Shown: positions 18,056 to 26,238 of the stretch, piece by piece | Layout of the letters: every line of letters starts with the position of its first letter | How positions within the stretch are numbered: the first letter of the stretch is position 1 | NCBI RefSeq assembly: GCF_965223525.1 | Contig: NZ_OZ245005.1 | Coordinates: forward strand, 2,232,001-2,296,000 | Direction: 5' to 3' | From: Leptofilum sp965223525 | GTDB taxonomy: Bacteria > Chloroflexota > Anaerolineae > Promineifilales > Promineifilaceae | Length of the DNA: 64,000 nucleotides | The notes under the pieces: model-generated | Database searches by the model: none | Told to the model about the DNA's origin: nothing | The model's input: only the letters and a program-made list of their open reading frames with translations | Position numbers and translations under genes: made by a program

Positions 18056-19687
18056 ATGGCAGAAATTTTGTTTAATCTCGATAAAATTGCAGTTTCTTTA
18101 ACTGGAAAGCTGATCCTGTCTGGCTTGAGTTGGGAAGTGCAGAACCAACAGCGCATTGGGCTGGTGGGGCCGAACGGGGCGGGCAAATCTACCTTGCTGA
18201 AGCTGGTTGCCCGCGAACTGGAGCCGGACGAGGGCAACATTTTTCGCAAGTCTGGGCTAACGTGGGGGCGGCTACAGCAGGAGCCTGAGCTGCCTGCTGG
18301 GAATTCGGTGCTGGTTGAGGCGATGACGGCCGTTCCCCAAATTGCCGTTGTGCATCAAAAACTGGCCGATTTAGAGCAGCAGATGGGCACGCCCGCCGTG
18401 TATGAAGATGGCGAACGGCTGGCAAAGGTGATGGCCCAGCACGAAAAGTTGCTGCATCAGCTTGAACAGCTAGGCGGTGCCAGCTACGAAAGTCGTGTGA
18501 AAGAGACGCTGACGCGCTTGGGCTTTCCGCAAGAACGTTGGGAAACGCAAACGGAGCATCTGAGCGGCGGGCAAAAGAAGCTGATCATGCTAGCCAAGCT
18601 GCTGGTGCAGCAACCCGATTTACTGCTGTTGGATGAGCCGGACAACCATCTGGATTTAGCGGCCAAGCAAAAGTTGGAGGCGGTCATTCGCAGCTACGCT
18701 GGCTGTGTGGTGATCATTTCCCATGACCGTTACCTGCTGGATGAAATTGCCACACACATTGCTGAATTGGAAAACGGCCGTATCACCCTCTACGTGGGTA
18801 ATTATACCAACTACACTACCGAGCGGGAGCTGGCGCGACTGCGGCAGGCACAGCTATACGCCGCCCAGCAAAAGGAGATTGCCCGCATCGAGGCCGCGAT
18901 TGCCCGCTTTGAGCTGTGGGCGTCGCTGGTGGTGAACGAGCGGCACATCAAGCAGGCGCGCAGCCGCCGTAAAATGCTAGACAAAATGGACAAGGTGGAA
19001 AAAGTGGCCGAGCAGCGGCGCATGTCGCTGAATTTAGCAGGATGGCGAGGCAGCAACAAGGTGCTGGAGCTGGAAAATGTGACGCGGCGGTTTGAAAACG
19101 GCCGTGTTATCTTCAACCAACTCAACCAAATTTTGTGGCACGGCGAGCGGGTGGGGCTGGTTGGCCCCAATGGGGCAGGCAAATCGTTTTTGCTAAAGCA
19201 ACTGCTGGATGCAGAAAATATTCAGAGCGGGCAGATCAAAATTGGCCCCAGCGTGAAGATTGGCTACTATGCCCAGGAGCAAGAAACACTGGATTACGGT
19301 CGTGACCTTATTACCGAACTCCGTCAGACGGCTCCCGTGAGCCGGGAGGTGGCAGTGGCCTTCCTGCATCGCTTTTTGTACAGCTATGACCAGATGCAGC
19401 AGCCCATCGCTAAACTGAGCGGCGGTGAGCGCAGCCGCTTGCAGCTAGCCAAGCTGGTGCTGGAACGGCCGAATCTACTCCTGCTTGATGAACCTACCAA
19501 CAATCTAGACATTGCCTCCATTGAGGTGCTGGAACAAACGCTAGACGAGTTTGAAGGAACGCTGCTGGTTGTGTCGCATGACCGCTACTTTTTGGATCAG
19601 GTGGTGGATCGGGTGCTGGAGTTGGAGGACGGCCGTTTCACCGAATTCGATGGTGGCTATACTGACTATCTGGCCGCAAAATCCTGA
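18056..19687 (+). CDS. ABC-F family ATP-binding protein
   Basis: 543 residues from the second of two adjacent ATGs; GGAG at 18045 has better spacing to 18056. Two ATPase cassettes are present: Walker A GPNGAGKST and GPNGAGKSF, signatures LSGGQKKL and LSGGERSR, Walker B LLLLDEPDNH and LLLLDEPTNN. A charged helical linker (about residues 240-330) separates them. There are no membrane segments, so it is a soluble ribosome-associated ABC-F protein acting in translation or antibiotic protection, not a transporter. The second DEPDN in place of DEPTN in cassette 1 is a minor variation. The leader ORF and terminator upstream suggest attenuation control. Confidence 0.92.
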   Translation: MAEILFNLDKIAVSLTGKLILSGLSWEVQNQQRIGLVGPNGAGKSTLLKLVARELEPDEGNIFRKSGLTWGRLQQEPELPAGNSVLVEAMTAVPQIAVVHQKLADLEQQMGTPAVYEDGERLAKVMAQHEKLLHQLEQLGGASYESRVKETLTRLGFPQERWETQTEHLSGGQKKLIMLAKLLVQQPDLLLLDEPDNHLDLAAKQKLEAVIRSYAGCVVIISHDRYLLDEIATHIAELENGRITLYVGNYTNYTTERELARLRQAQLYAAQQKEIARIEAAIARFELWASLVVNERHIKQARSRRKMLDKMDKVEKVAEQRRMSLNLAGWRGSNKVLELENVTRRFENGRVIFNQLNQILWHGERVGLVGPNGAGKSFLLKQLLDAENIQSGQIKIGPSVKIGYYAQEQETLDYGRDLITELRQTAPVSREVAVAFLHRFLYSYDQMQQPIAKLSGGERSRLQLAKLVLERPNLLLLDEPTNNLDIASIEVLEQTLDEFEGTLLVVSHDRYFLDQVVDRVLELEDGRFTEFDGGYTDYLAAKS

Positions 19688-19763
19688 TCAATTTTAATAA
19701 TGGGTGGTTGCTTTATGCAGACATTTTGTACAAACTATGGCTATGAATTTTATGAGGCACTCA

Positions 19764-20016
19764 ATGTTTACAAAAGTTCAAAAATGGGGCAACAGCCAGG
19801 GTTTGCGTTTTTCTAAAGCAATTTTGGAGGAAGCGCATATGGAGGTTGGTGACGAAGTTAAAGTTTCTGTTCAGAATGGCAAGATCGTTGTTGAATCGTC
19901 CCAGAGGGTTCGAAGGCGCATCAAGATTGAAGGTTTGATAGCTGAAATGCCTCCAGAATATAATATAAAGTAGAAGAGGTTGAATGGGGCGAAGCTGCCG
20001 GAAAGAGGCGTGGTAA
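19764..20016 (+). pseudogene. MazE/AbrB-type antitoxin with two frameshifts, no toxin partner
   Basis: The ATG at 19764 starts a SpoVT/AbrB domain (MFTKVQKWGNSQGLRFSK). The open frame stops at 19973 after NIK. Restoring one A in each of two AAA runs (near 19968 and 20002) continues the protein as VEEVEWGEAAGKEAW and stops at TAA 20014-20016, matching the conserved C-terminus of MazE/PemI-type antitoxins that binds the toxin. As sequenced, the toxin-binding tail is lost. No MazF-like gene follows; the convergent RDD gene starts at once. The gene is therefore an orphan antitoxin, or both shifts are homopolymer errors. Confidence 0.75.
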
Positions 20017-20023
20017 CCAGAAA

Positions 20024-20821
20024 CTATCGTTCGTAATGGTACATTTGCACGATGTACTTGATGGCATAGATGGCTTCAGACGGCCGTACCGGGTTTCTGG
20101 CTACTTCCATTCGTTCTAGCAGCCGGTTGAGAATTTGGTTGGCCAGGGTGAAGCCGTTGGGCAGGTCGTTGTACCGCTGCAGCAGCGACTCAGCTAGCTG
20201 GATATCTGCCTCGGTAAGTTTTTCCACAGGCCATTTGGCAGCTTCTTTTTCAGCCGAACCGAGGACACGGCTATGAATCTTACTGGTTGAGGTGGTGTTC
20301 GTTTCGGCAAGGGATTCGAGGGAAACGGCCGTTTGCTCTCGCACCACCAAAGTATTTGCCGCCAAATCACCCAGCCGCCGCGCCTTGCCATCAATAAACA
20401 TCGTCACCAGACCCAGCCCGTAAGCTCCCGGTAAAAAGTCCACAATTCGCACCAAATTGCGAATCACTGATTCGGCCAGGGTGATTGGCCTGCCATCGGC
20501 CCGAATGACCCGAATGCTCACGAGCTGCTTGCCCGGCGAGCTGCCATTCCACAGCATCTCGAAAAGGATGTAGTAGCCCCAGAAAAAAGCAAAACTAATT
20601 AGCGAAAGCAAGGCCAGAATAACCCCGCTCGCATCCTCTAGCAGCTCGAAACCGCCCAACAAAACCAGAATCAGAATCGCATTGGTGGCTAGCAATAGCA
20701 AACCAATGATGGTCGTGTCAACCAATGCTGCCAAAAAGCGCGAGCCAATGCCCACGACCTCATAGCCAAAAATCACATTTTCTGGGGTATCAATATTCAG
20801 GAATTCATCCGGTGCTGTCAT
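20024..20821 (-). CDS. RDD family membrane protein
   Basis: 265 residues; ATG at 20821 with AGGA upstream. The RDD domain spans about residues 15-160: VGIGSRFLAALVDTTIIGLL (the Arg and Asp of the family name), a second membrane pair, and NGSSPGKQLVSIRVIRADG. The C-terminal 100 residues are soluble and helical. RDD proteins are small membrane proteins of mostly unknown or transport-related function. It is divergent from spoIIM, and this RDD-SpoIIM pairing commonly goes with the MoxR-DUF58 cluster seen a few kilobases away. Confidence 0.88.
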   Translation of the reverse strand: MTAPDEFLNIDTPENVIFGYEVVGIGSRFLAALVDTTIIGLLLLATNAILILVLLGGFELLEDASGVILALLSLISFAFFWGYYILFEMLWNGSSPGKQLVSIRVIRADGRPITLAESVIRNLVRIVDFLPGAYGLGLVTMFIDGKARRLGDLAANTLVVREQTAVSLESLAETNTTSTSKIHSRVLGSAEKEAAKWPVEKLTEADIQLAESLLQRYNDLPNGFTLANQILNRLLERMEVARNPVRPSEAIYAIKYIVQMYHYER

Positions 20822-20859
20822 TTATTATCCTGTATGTTCCAAATTTACTTATCTCCAAG

Positions 20860-20865
20860 TATAAT
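20860..20865 (+). promoter_or_regulatory. -10 box (perfect TATAAT) for a leaderless spoIIM-type gene
   Basis: TATAAT with seven bases to the ATG at 20873. An earlier ATG at 20864 overlaps this box and would be excluded if this promoter is used. Confidence 0.55.
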
Positions 20866-20872
20866 GCCATTT

Positions 20873-21832
20873 ATGAACGCTGAACAATTCTACCGCTCGC
20901 GCCAGGCCGATTGGCAAAAGTTAACCGCACTGCTAGACAAAAGTCAACAGATGAGCAGCCTCAGCCCAAACGAGGTGCAGCAAATGGGGCAGCTTTACCG
21001 TTCGGTTACGTCCGATTTGGCTTTGGCGCAGCGAGAGTACCCGCGCCAACAGGTGACAACATTCCTCAATCAATTAGTAGCGCGAGGTCACGCTACCATC
21101 TACCAGGGGGAACCGCTGGCGGTGCGGCGGCTGAAGCATTATTTTCTGGTTGGTTTGCCCCAAACGTTTCGTGAGGCGTTGCCATTCATCATCACGGCCG
21201 CTTTGCTCTTGTGCATCCCTGCCATCATTGCTGGATTCCTCACCAATTGGGAGCCAGATGCCTCTACCTGGTTGCTGCCTGCCAGCGTGCAGGAGCTGCG
21301 GCCAGGCATTGAAGACCAGGAGTTGTGGACAAATATACCGGTGGAGGAACGGCCGTATGCTTCCGCTTTTATCATGTCCAACAACATTCAAGTATCTTTC
21401 ATGGCATTTGGCGGGGGCATTACCGCTGGATTATTTAGCCTATACATTCTTATCTTCAACGGCCTGTTGCTGGGCGGCATTACAGGTCTCACCGCCCATT
21501 ACCATGTTGGCTTTGAGCTATGGACTTTTGTTATTGGTCACGGTGTCATTGAGCTTTCGGCTATCTTCATTGCGGGTGGCTCTGGCCTCATGTTGGGCTG
21601 GGCCATCATTCAGCCAGGGCTGCTTAAACGGGGGGATGCGCTCATGCTAGCGGCACGTAAGGCGGTGCGGCTCATTATGGGCTGTGTACCAATTCTCATC
21701 GTTGCCGGGCTCATTGAGGGCTTCATTTCACCGAATGAAAATATCCCCTGGCCAGTCAAATGGAGCGTCGGTGCAATCACAGGCATCTTGCTGTACAGTT
21801 ACCTGTTATTGGTGGGGAGAGGGCGTGAATAA
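20873..21832 (+). CDS. Stage II sporulation protein M-like (DUF95) membrane protein
   Basis: 319 residues from the leaderless ATG at 20873 (upstream in-frame ATGs at 20834 and 20864 are alternatives). The soluble N-terminus (FYRSRQADWQKL, YRSVTSDLALAQREYP) and about five membrane segments, with the hallmark FMSNNIQVSFMAFGGGITAG and GHGVIELSAIFIAGGSGL, define the SpoIIM/DUF95 family. In non-sporulating bacteria such proteins accompany RDD and MoxR/DUF58 genes and are thought to be envelope-related. Nothing else here suggests sporulation. Confidence 0.88.
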   Translation: MNAEQFYRSRQADWQKLTALLDKSQQMSSLSPNEVQQMGQLYRSVTSDLALAQREYPRQQVTTFLNQLVARGHATIYQGEPLAVRRLKHYFLVGLPQTFREALPFIITAALLLCIPAIIAGFLTNWEPDASTWLLPASVQELRPGIEDQELWTNIPVEERPYASAFIMSNNIQVSFMAFGGGITAGLFSLYILIFNGLLLGGITGLTAHYHVGFELWTFVIGHGVIELSAIFIAGGSGLMLGWAIIQPGLLKRGDALMLAARKAVRLIMGCVPILIVAGLIEGFISPNENIPWPVKWSVGAITGILLYSYLLLVGRGRE

Positions 21833-21905
21833 AGATCGGCTCTTTACGATTGTGCTGTTGTTGGCGGCATTACTTTATGCTGCGTGGCATCCACCAGCGG
21901 GCTGA
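21825..21905 (+). CDS. Very small membrane peptide overlapping the spoIIM-type gene
   Basis: 26 codons from a GTG that overlaps the end of the preceding gene, with a purine-rich GGGGAGAGGG site just upstream. The product (NKDRLFTIVLLLAALLYAA, then WHPPAG) is one hydrophobic helix. It may be a genuine small protein or the truncated start of a larger membrane gene lost from this place. The remainder of the gap to 21950 shows nothing recognisable. Confidence 0.4.
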   Translation: MNKDRLFTIVLLLAALLYAAWHPPAG

Positions 21906-21950
21906 CGCTGGGCAGCGATTTGCTCTTTTGCACCACCAACTGTCAATTCC

Positions 21951-22514
21951 TCAATCGCCTAAAGTTAATTCTGAATAGGTGCCAACAAAGGTCAATCGTT
22001 CGACACCCTGAACTGAGTATCCCCGATGAAAGAGAAATGGGCTTCTCAACAAAATGTCGCCCGCTGCCAGATCGATTCTAATTGCATTGGGCATATCTTT
22101 ACCCCCAGCATTCCTTGCCAATATTTCGGCCTCGTTAATTTCACGCAGGTGTGTACCCGGAACAATCTGATGAATATTGTCTCCTGGCAGTAGCGGAAGC
22201 TGAAACGAATGTATCCCGTTGCCGACTTTGGCATCTCTATGCCAACCCAATTTAACTAACTGGGATGTTTTAGCAACAAGTAGATAAAGTTCTTCCAGTT
22301 TATCCACAGTGATACCAATGTTGCTAAAGATAGGTTTTACAACCTGGTGAACAGCCTCAACGATCATAGGTTGACCAAGTAGATGAACTTTTCTTTTTCG
22401 CTTTTGAATGGGTGCTATCAGTTGTTGCAGTGTTTTTATCTTATTTTCGTCAACTGCATGGCGAACGATACAATATCCTTCTTCTGAATATACTGCCTCA
22501 ATTTCCTTAACCAT
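21951..22514 (-). CDS. Phytanoyl-CoA dioxygenase (PhyH)-family protein
   Basis: 187 residues. Non-haem Fe(II)/2-oxoglutarate oxygenase fold: the His-X-Asp pair is in GWHRDAKVGNG (about residues 90-100), the distal His in SPFLFHRGYS (about 164) and a 2-oxoglutarate-binding Arg is likely just after (VERLTF). It is shorter than typical PhyH enzymes (about 250-290 residues). The substrate is unknown, and neighbours give no clear pathway. The 22515-22614 gap contains a TAGAAT box but no other feature. Confidence 0.75.
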   Translation of the reverse strand: MVKEIEAVYSEEGYCIVRHAVDENKIKTLQQLIAPIQKRKRKVHLLGQPMIVEAVHQVVKPIFSNIGITVDKLEELYLLVAKTSQLVKLGWHRDAKVGNGIHSFQLPLLPGDNIHQIVPGTHLREINEAEILARNAGGKDMPNAIRIDLAAGDILLRSPFLFHRGYSVQGVERLTFVGTYSELTLGD

Positions 22515-22614
22515 TTTTTATCCAATCCAGTAACTTTCTGGGGACAATAGATGTTATTCCAATTAGGGCATGGACGTATTCTACTCGATAATGTGCCTCC
22601 AGGACTCTCTGTGA

Positions 22615-23955
22615 TTACAGGTGCCTTGCAGCCGCAAATGGTAGTTCGCTGAGGGTTGGGTGGGTCGCAAAGATGCTGGCCAGATCGTCTAACGAAGCAC
22701 CAACCTGAATGGCTAACGCTACCGGAGCTAAAACGTCTCCTGCGTGGGGGCCAACGGCCGTTCCCCCCACAACTTTTCGCTCACCATCAAATGCCAACTC
22801 CACAAATCCTTCTGTCTCACCCAGCAAATGCGCCTTCATCACCGCGCCAAAACCAAGCCGTGTGGTTTGAATCGAGCCATCGTCAGCATATGTTGTGCCA
22901 ACTTGAGCAACCTGTGGTTCTGAATAAACGGCCGCCACAACCGCACTGGGATTAAATGGTGTAACTTGCGCCCCCGCAGCGTGCAAGCCAGCCACCCGCG
23001 CCATCGCCATGGCTCGATTGGCTACCATCGGTGGGCCAGCGGCATCCCCGACGGCGTAAATGGTGGGTACGGCCGTTTGGCAAAATACATTCGTCTCTGG
23101 GAATGCACGGTCTGCAACGGGTAGCCCAGCCGCTGCCAAGTTCAGGCGACCCACGTCGGCAAAGCGGCCAATAGCCACAAAGGCAAGGGCTGCTGTTACG
23201 CGGGTTTTGTCATCGAGAACGGCCGTTACCCCACCATACTCCTCTTCAAAATGATCCGCTAACTTCCCCTGCACGATTTTCACGCCCCGCTTGGCCAAAA
23301 TCTCTGCCATCAGCTCACCCGCTGCTGGGGGATAATCTGGCAACACCCCGAACTGATCCACAATCCAGGTCACGTCCACACCCAGCCGATTAAACAGATA
23401 AACCGTCTCAGTCCCAGTAGCTCCAGCACCCACCACAATCACGCTGGGCGGCAGCGACTTTAGCGCGCTCATGAAGCGTGGCGCAATCACCGTTTTGCCA
23501 TTGGGTTTGAGCTTCGGCGGGAAAAACGGCACCGATCCGGTTGCCAAAATGATGGCATCCCCGCTTAGAGTAGTAACTTCCTGACCGTCTTTATCCTTCA
23601 CAAGAACAGAATTTGCCGAATTTAACGTCGCCTGCCCGGTCACAATCTCAACACCCAGCGATTTCAACTCTTCAACTTGCTGCGTGCTCCACTGCTGCTT
23701 GATTTGTTGCAGATGAGGCAAAATATCGGCAGGTGCCGGTTTTTCTTGGCTAGTCGCAAAGGGTGATTCCGCTATCATGCCTGCCGTATCCGCCGCCGAG
23801 AGCCACACCTTGCTGGGCAGCAGGCTATGCCAGCCGGAACGGCCGCCCACGGGCCCTTCGCTAATAAGTGTCACGCGGCTGCCCACTTTAGCCGCTGCCC
23901 GCGCCGCCTCAATTCCCGCTGGCCCACCTCCGATGATAATAATTTGTTTACTCAT
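22615..23955 (-). CDS. FAD/NAD(P)-dependent oxidoreductase of the pyridine nucleotide-disulfide family, lacking the redox cysteines
   Basis: 446 residues. FAD-binding IIIIGGGPAGIEAARAAAK at the N-terminus, an NAD(P) domain with VIVVGAGATGTE, FAD motif IYAVGDAAGPPMVANRAM, and a dimerisation domain ending THPTLSELPFAA. In dihydrolipoamide dehydrogenases and mercuric reductases a CxxxxC pair follows GGTC; here the segment reads VGGRSGWHSLLPSKVWL with no cysteine. The enzyme therefore cannot use the usual disulfide relay and may work as a flavin-only reductase or transhydrogenase. The ATG at 23955 follows AAGGTG. Confidence 0.82.
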   Translation of the reverse strand: MSKQIIIIGGGPAGIEAARAAAKVGSRVTLISEGPVGGRSGWHSLLPSKVWLSAADTAGMIAESPFATSQEKPAPADILPHLQQIKQQWSTQQVEELKSLGVEIVTGQATLNSANSVLVKDKDGQEVTTLSGDAIILATGSVPFFPPKLKPNGKTVIAPRFMSALKSLPPSVIVVGAGATGTETVYLFNRLGVDVTWIVDQFGVLPDYPPAAGELMAEILAKRGVKIVQGKLADHFEEEYGGVTAVLDDKTRVTAALAFVAIGRFADVGRLNLAAAGLPVADRAFPETNVFCQTAVPTIYAVGDAAGPPMVANRAMAMARVAGLHAAGAQVTPFNPSAVVAAVYSEPQVAQVGTTYADDGSIQTTRLGFGAVMKAHLLGETEGFVELAFDGERKVVGGTAVGPHAGDVLAPVALAIQVGASLDDLASIFATHPTLSELPFAAARHL

Positions 23956-23995
23956 AATTTCACACCTTCTTGATAGATATTCACATGCTCCTGAG

Positions 23996-24838
23996 TTAAA
24001 CGGTCGTACCCAGTTTGGAAGACAGATTGGTCAGATAAATCATCTCAAATATGACGAATAGCAATGCTGGAACAATAGGGTAATAAAACCAACCCAAAAA
24101 TGTCATGAACGCCACAATGCCAGATAAGATGATCAACAATAGTTGGATGCAATAAACCATAAAACGTTTCATTGTCATTTTTTGGCGGTTTTTTTTCATA
24201 AAGTGAGTGAAATACCAGAATGGAACAATGAAGGCGATTGTGAAGATAGATAAAGTTGGCCCAAAATATTTTAGATGATGTTGTAATCGAATCCATCTTT
24301 GCTCAGCTTCTGTTTTATCTCTCCACGTCAAAACTGTTTGTTCATTGGTTTGATCCGATAGCTTTGTTAGATGGGTGCTTTTGAGTAATTGTGGGTACTC
24401 TTCGTACGAGTCCCCTCTGGCCCAAATCCGAAGAATTGCGTCACTTACCAAATGATCCGTATGGACTTCAAATAGGCCATGATGGTTTTGCTGCTCTGAC
24501 TTTTGCGAGGCAAAATCAAACAAAACCAATGCAAGCTCGTTTGGCGCACTATTTGGATGCCTTTGTGCAAAATAATGTTGCAAGTAATAGCCAGCCTCAC
24601 CTAACTCAAGCCTCCCATCACTGATTTCTAGCCAATCCACAGTATATGGAATCCACTCACAGGCATTTGCAGTGCCTCTCTCCAAAACGGCAAAAACGGG
24701 TGTGCATTCGCTATTGTCGCAGAGGAAGAAGAAGCGTTCTTCCATATCCAATAAGCACGACAAAGCCTGAGCTGTAGAAGTATGCGTCAAAACCAGCCAA
24801 ATTAGCCCTATAAAAGTAAAAAGCAAACGTTTTTTCAT
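23996..24838 (-). CDS. Hypothetical exported membrane protein
   Basis: 280 residues, not recognised. A signal peptide (LLFTFIGLIWLVLTHTSTAQA) is followed by a soluble, cysteine-containing domain (CLLDMEERFFFLCDN, NACEW), then two or three membrane segments in the C-terminal 90 residues (SIFTIAFIVPFWYF, IQLLLIILSGIVAF). The ATG follows GGAGAGGAAACGG. It sits at the end of the DUF58 transcript, 12 bases after that gene's stop on the opposite reading order, and may belong to the envelope cluster. Confidence 0.6.
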   Translation of the reverse strand: MKKRLLFTFIGLIWLVLTHTSTAQALSCLLDMEERFFFLCDNSECTPVFAVLERGTANACEWIPYTVDWLEISDGRLELGEAGYYLQHYFAQRHPNSAPNELALVLFDFASQKSEQQNHHGLFEVHTDHLVSDAILRIWARGDSYEEYPQLLKSTHLTKLSDQTNEQTVLTWRDKTEAEQRWIRLQHHLKYFGPTLSIFTIAFIVPFWYFTHFMKKNRQKMTMKRFMVYCIQLLLIILSGIVAFMTFLGWFYYPIVPALLFVIFEMIYLTNLSSKLGTTV

Positions 24839-24850
24839 CCGTTTCCTCTC

Positions 24851-26164
24851 CTAAAGCATTGTTTTTGCTTTTAGCTCCAGGTAGCGGTTGATGACGGCGA
24901 TGGAGAGCTGGTTGGCGGGCACGTCCAGGGTGAGGACGCCTTGCTGGCGCAGGTGGTCCAGCGTGATCTGGCGCTGGTCCAGCAGTTGGGCGGCGGCCAT
25001 GCGCTGGTAGGCTGTTTGGCTGTCCTCTGGCTGCTGCTGGGCGGCTTGCACTACGTCCGGGTCGCTGATGGTGACGACCAGCGGCAGGCTGCGCTTGGCC
25101 AGCAGCGTGGCGTGGCTTACCAATCCATCCAGGCTGATGCCGTGCGTTAAATCGGTAAAGATGACCACCAGCGACCGCTTGCGCTGCTTGGCAGCTAGGT
25201 AGCTGAGCGCGCGTTGGTAATCTGACTCCACAGGTTGCGCTTCGACGGCGTAAAGCAGCTCCAACATGCGGTAAAATTGGCCGCGACCTTGCCGGGGAGA
25301 CAGATAATGCTGGATGTCGTTGGCGAAGCTCATCATGCCCACTTTGTCCCCTTTGCCGGTGGCCACGTAGCCCAGCAGCAGCACGGCGTTGACCACATAA
25401 TCCAGCTTGGCCATTCTGGCGACAGGACTTTGCATCATGCGTCCCACGTCGAGCAGGGCAACCACATTTTGGCTGCGCTCGGTTTGGTACTCTACAGTGA
25501 CGGGGCGGTGGCGGCGGGCGGTGGCTTTCCAGTTGATGCGGCGATACTCGTCGTCGGGCAGATATTCGCGCAGGCGTTCAAATTCGGTGCCTTCGCCATA
25601 TTGGCGGGTGTTGCGGAGGCCAATTTCTTGCAGCCGATTTTTGCGGAGCAGTAAATCGTAGCGGCGCACGTCCAGCAGATTGGGGTACACCTTTACGGAG
25701 TTTGTGAGGGGCAGTTTGTCCTGACGGATAGCCAAACCGAGCGGTCCTAGCCAGCGCAGGTTGAGGTTGCCGAATTGGTAATCGCCCCGGCGCAGCGGGT
25801 GGACGGTGTAGCTGGCTTCCCAGGTGCGGCGCGGGGCAATTTCCCCACTGAGCAGCCGCTGGGAGATGTTGAAGGCGTCGGGCGGTTCGTCGCGCAGCCA
25901 GACGGTGGCGGGGCGATTGCTGCGGTTGCGAACAAAGATTTTGATGGGGTTATCGGCGCCCAGACTAAGCTTCTGGTCGTGTTCGCGGCGGATGTCGAAG
26001 CGTTTTTCAATGGGGTCGGCCGTTCGCCAATCGAACCAGAACAGCAGACCAACCAGCAGTAGGTAGCCCACAGCCACCCATTGCAGCGCGGGCAGCCAAG
26101 TGCCTGCCGCCAAAATGGGGGCGGCGAGTAGCAAAATGAGTATCCCTCGATTCGTTGGCTGCAT
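24851..26164 (-). CDS. DUF58 domain-containing membrane protein
   Basis: 437 residues. Two N-terminal membrane helices, then a beta-rich region and the DUF58 signature (REYLPDDEYRRINWKATAR, about residues 205-225) followed by a von Willebrand A-like half (VALLDVGRMM, VVIFTDLTHGISLDGL). DUF58 proteins work with MoxR ATPases, which probably remodel them. Here the MoxR gene is one gene upstream, with a P450 gene between. The start lies inside a family A repeat and has no clear ribosome-binding site. Confidence 0.9.
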   Translation of the reverse strand: MQPTNRGILILLLAAPILAAGTWLPALQWVAVGYLLLVGLLFWFDWRTADPIEKRFDIRREHDQKLSLGADNPIKIFVRNRSNRPATVWLRDEPPDAFNISQRLLSGEIAPRRTWEASYTVHPLRRGDYQFGNLNLRWLGPLGLAIRQDKLPLTNSVKVYPNLLDVRRYDLLLRKNRLQEIGLRNTRQYGEGTEFERLREYLPDDEYRRINWKATARRHRPVTVEYQTERSQNVVALLDVGRMMQSPVARMAKLDYVVNAVLLLGYVATGKGDKVGMMSFANDIQHYLSPRQGRGQFYRMLELLYAVEAQPVESDYQRALSYLAAKQRKRSLVVIFTDLTHGISLDGLVSHATLLAKRSLPLVVTISDPDVVQAAQQQPEDSQTAYQRMAAAQLLDQRQITLDHLRQQGVLTLDVPANQLSIAVINRYLELKAKTML

Positions 26165-26170
26165 GGTTTT

Positions 26171-26237
26171 GCCACGGATTTCGCAGATTTACGCGGATTA
26201 AAAATAAAAATCTGCGCTAATCCGCGAAATCCGTGGC
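26171..26237. repeat. Inverted repeat, CCACGGATTTCGC / GCGAAATCCGTGGC (family A)
   Basis: A 67-base element whose ends are near-perfect reverse complements. It fills the gap between the P450 stop codon and the DUF58 start. Confidence 0.85.
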
Positions 26238-26238
26238 T

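Noticed and set aside
19974..20030. Possible MazF toxin remnant (VEWGE, GKRRG)
   Set aside because: With frame correction these residues are the antitoxin's own C-terminus, not a toxin start.
22515..22614. TAGAAT box followed by ATG-CCC-TAA upstream of the PhyH gene as another leaderless short ORF
   Set aside because: A two-codon ORF is too short to separate from chance.
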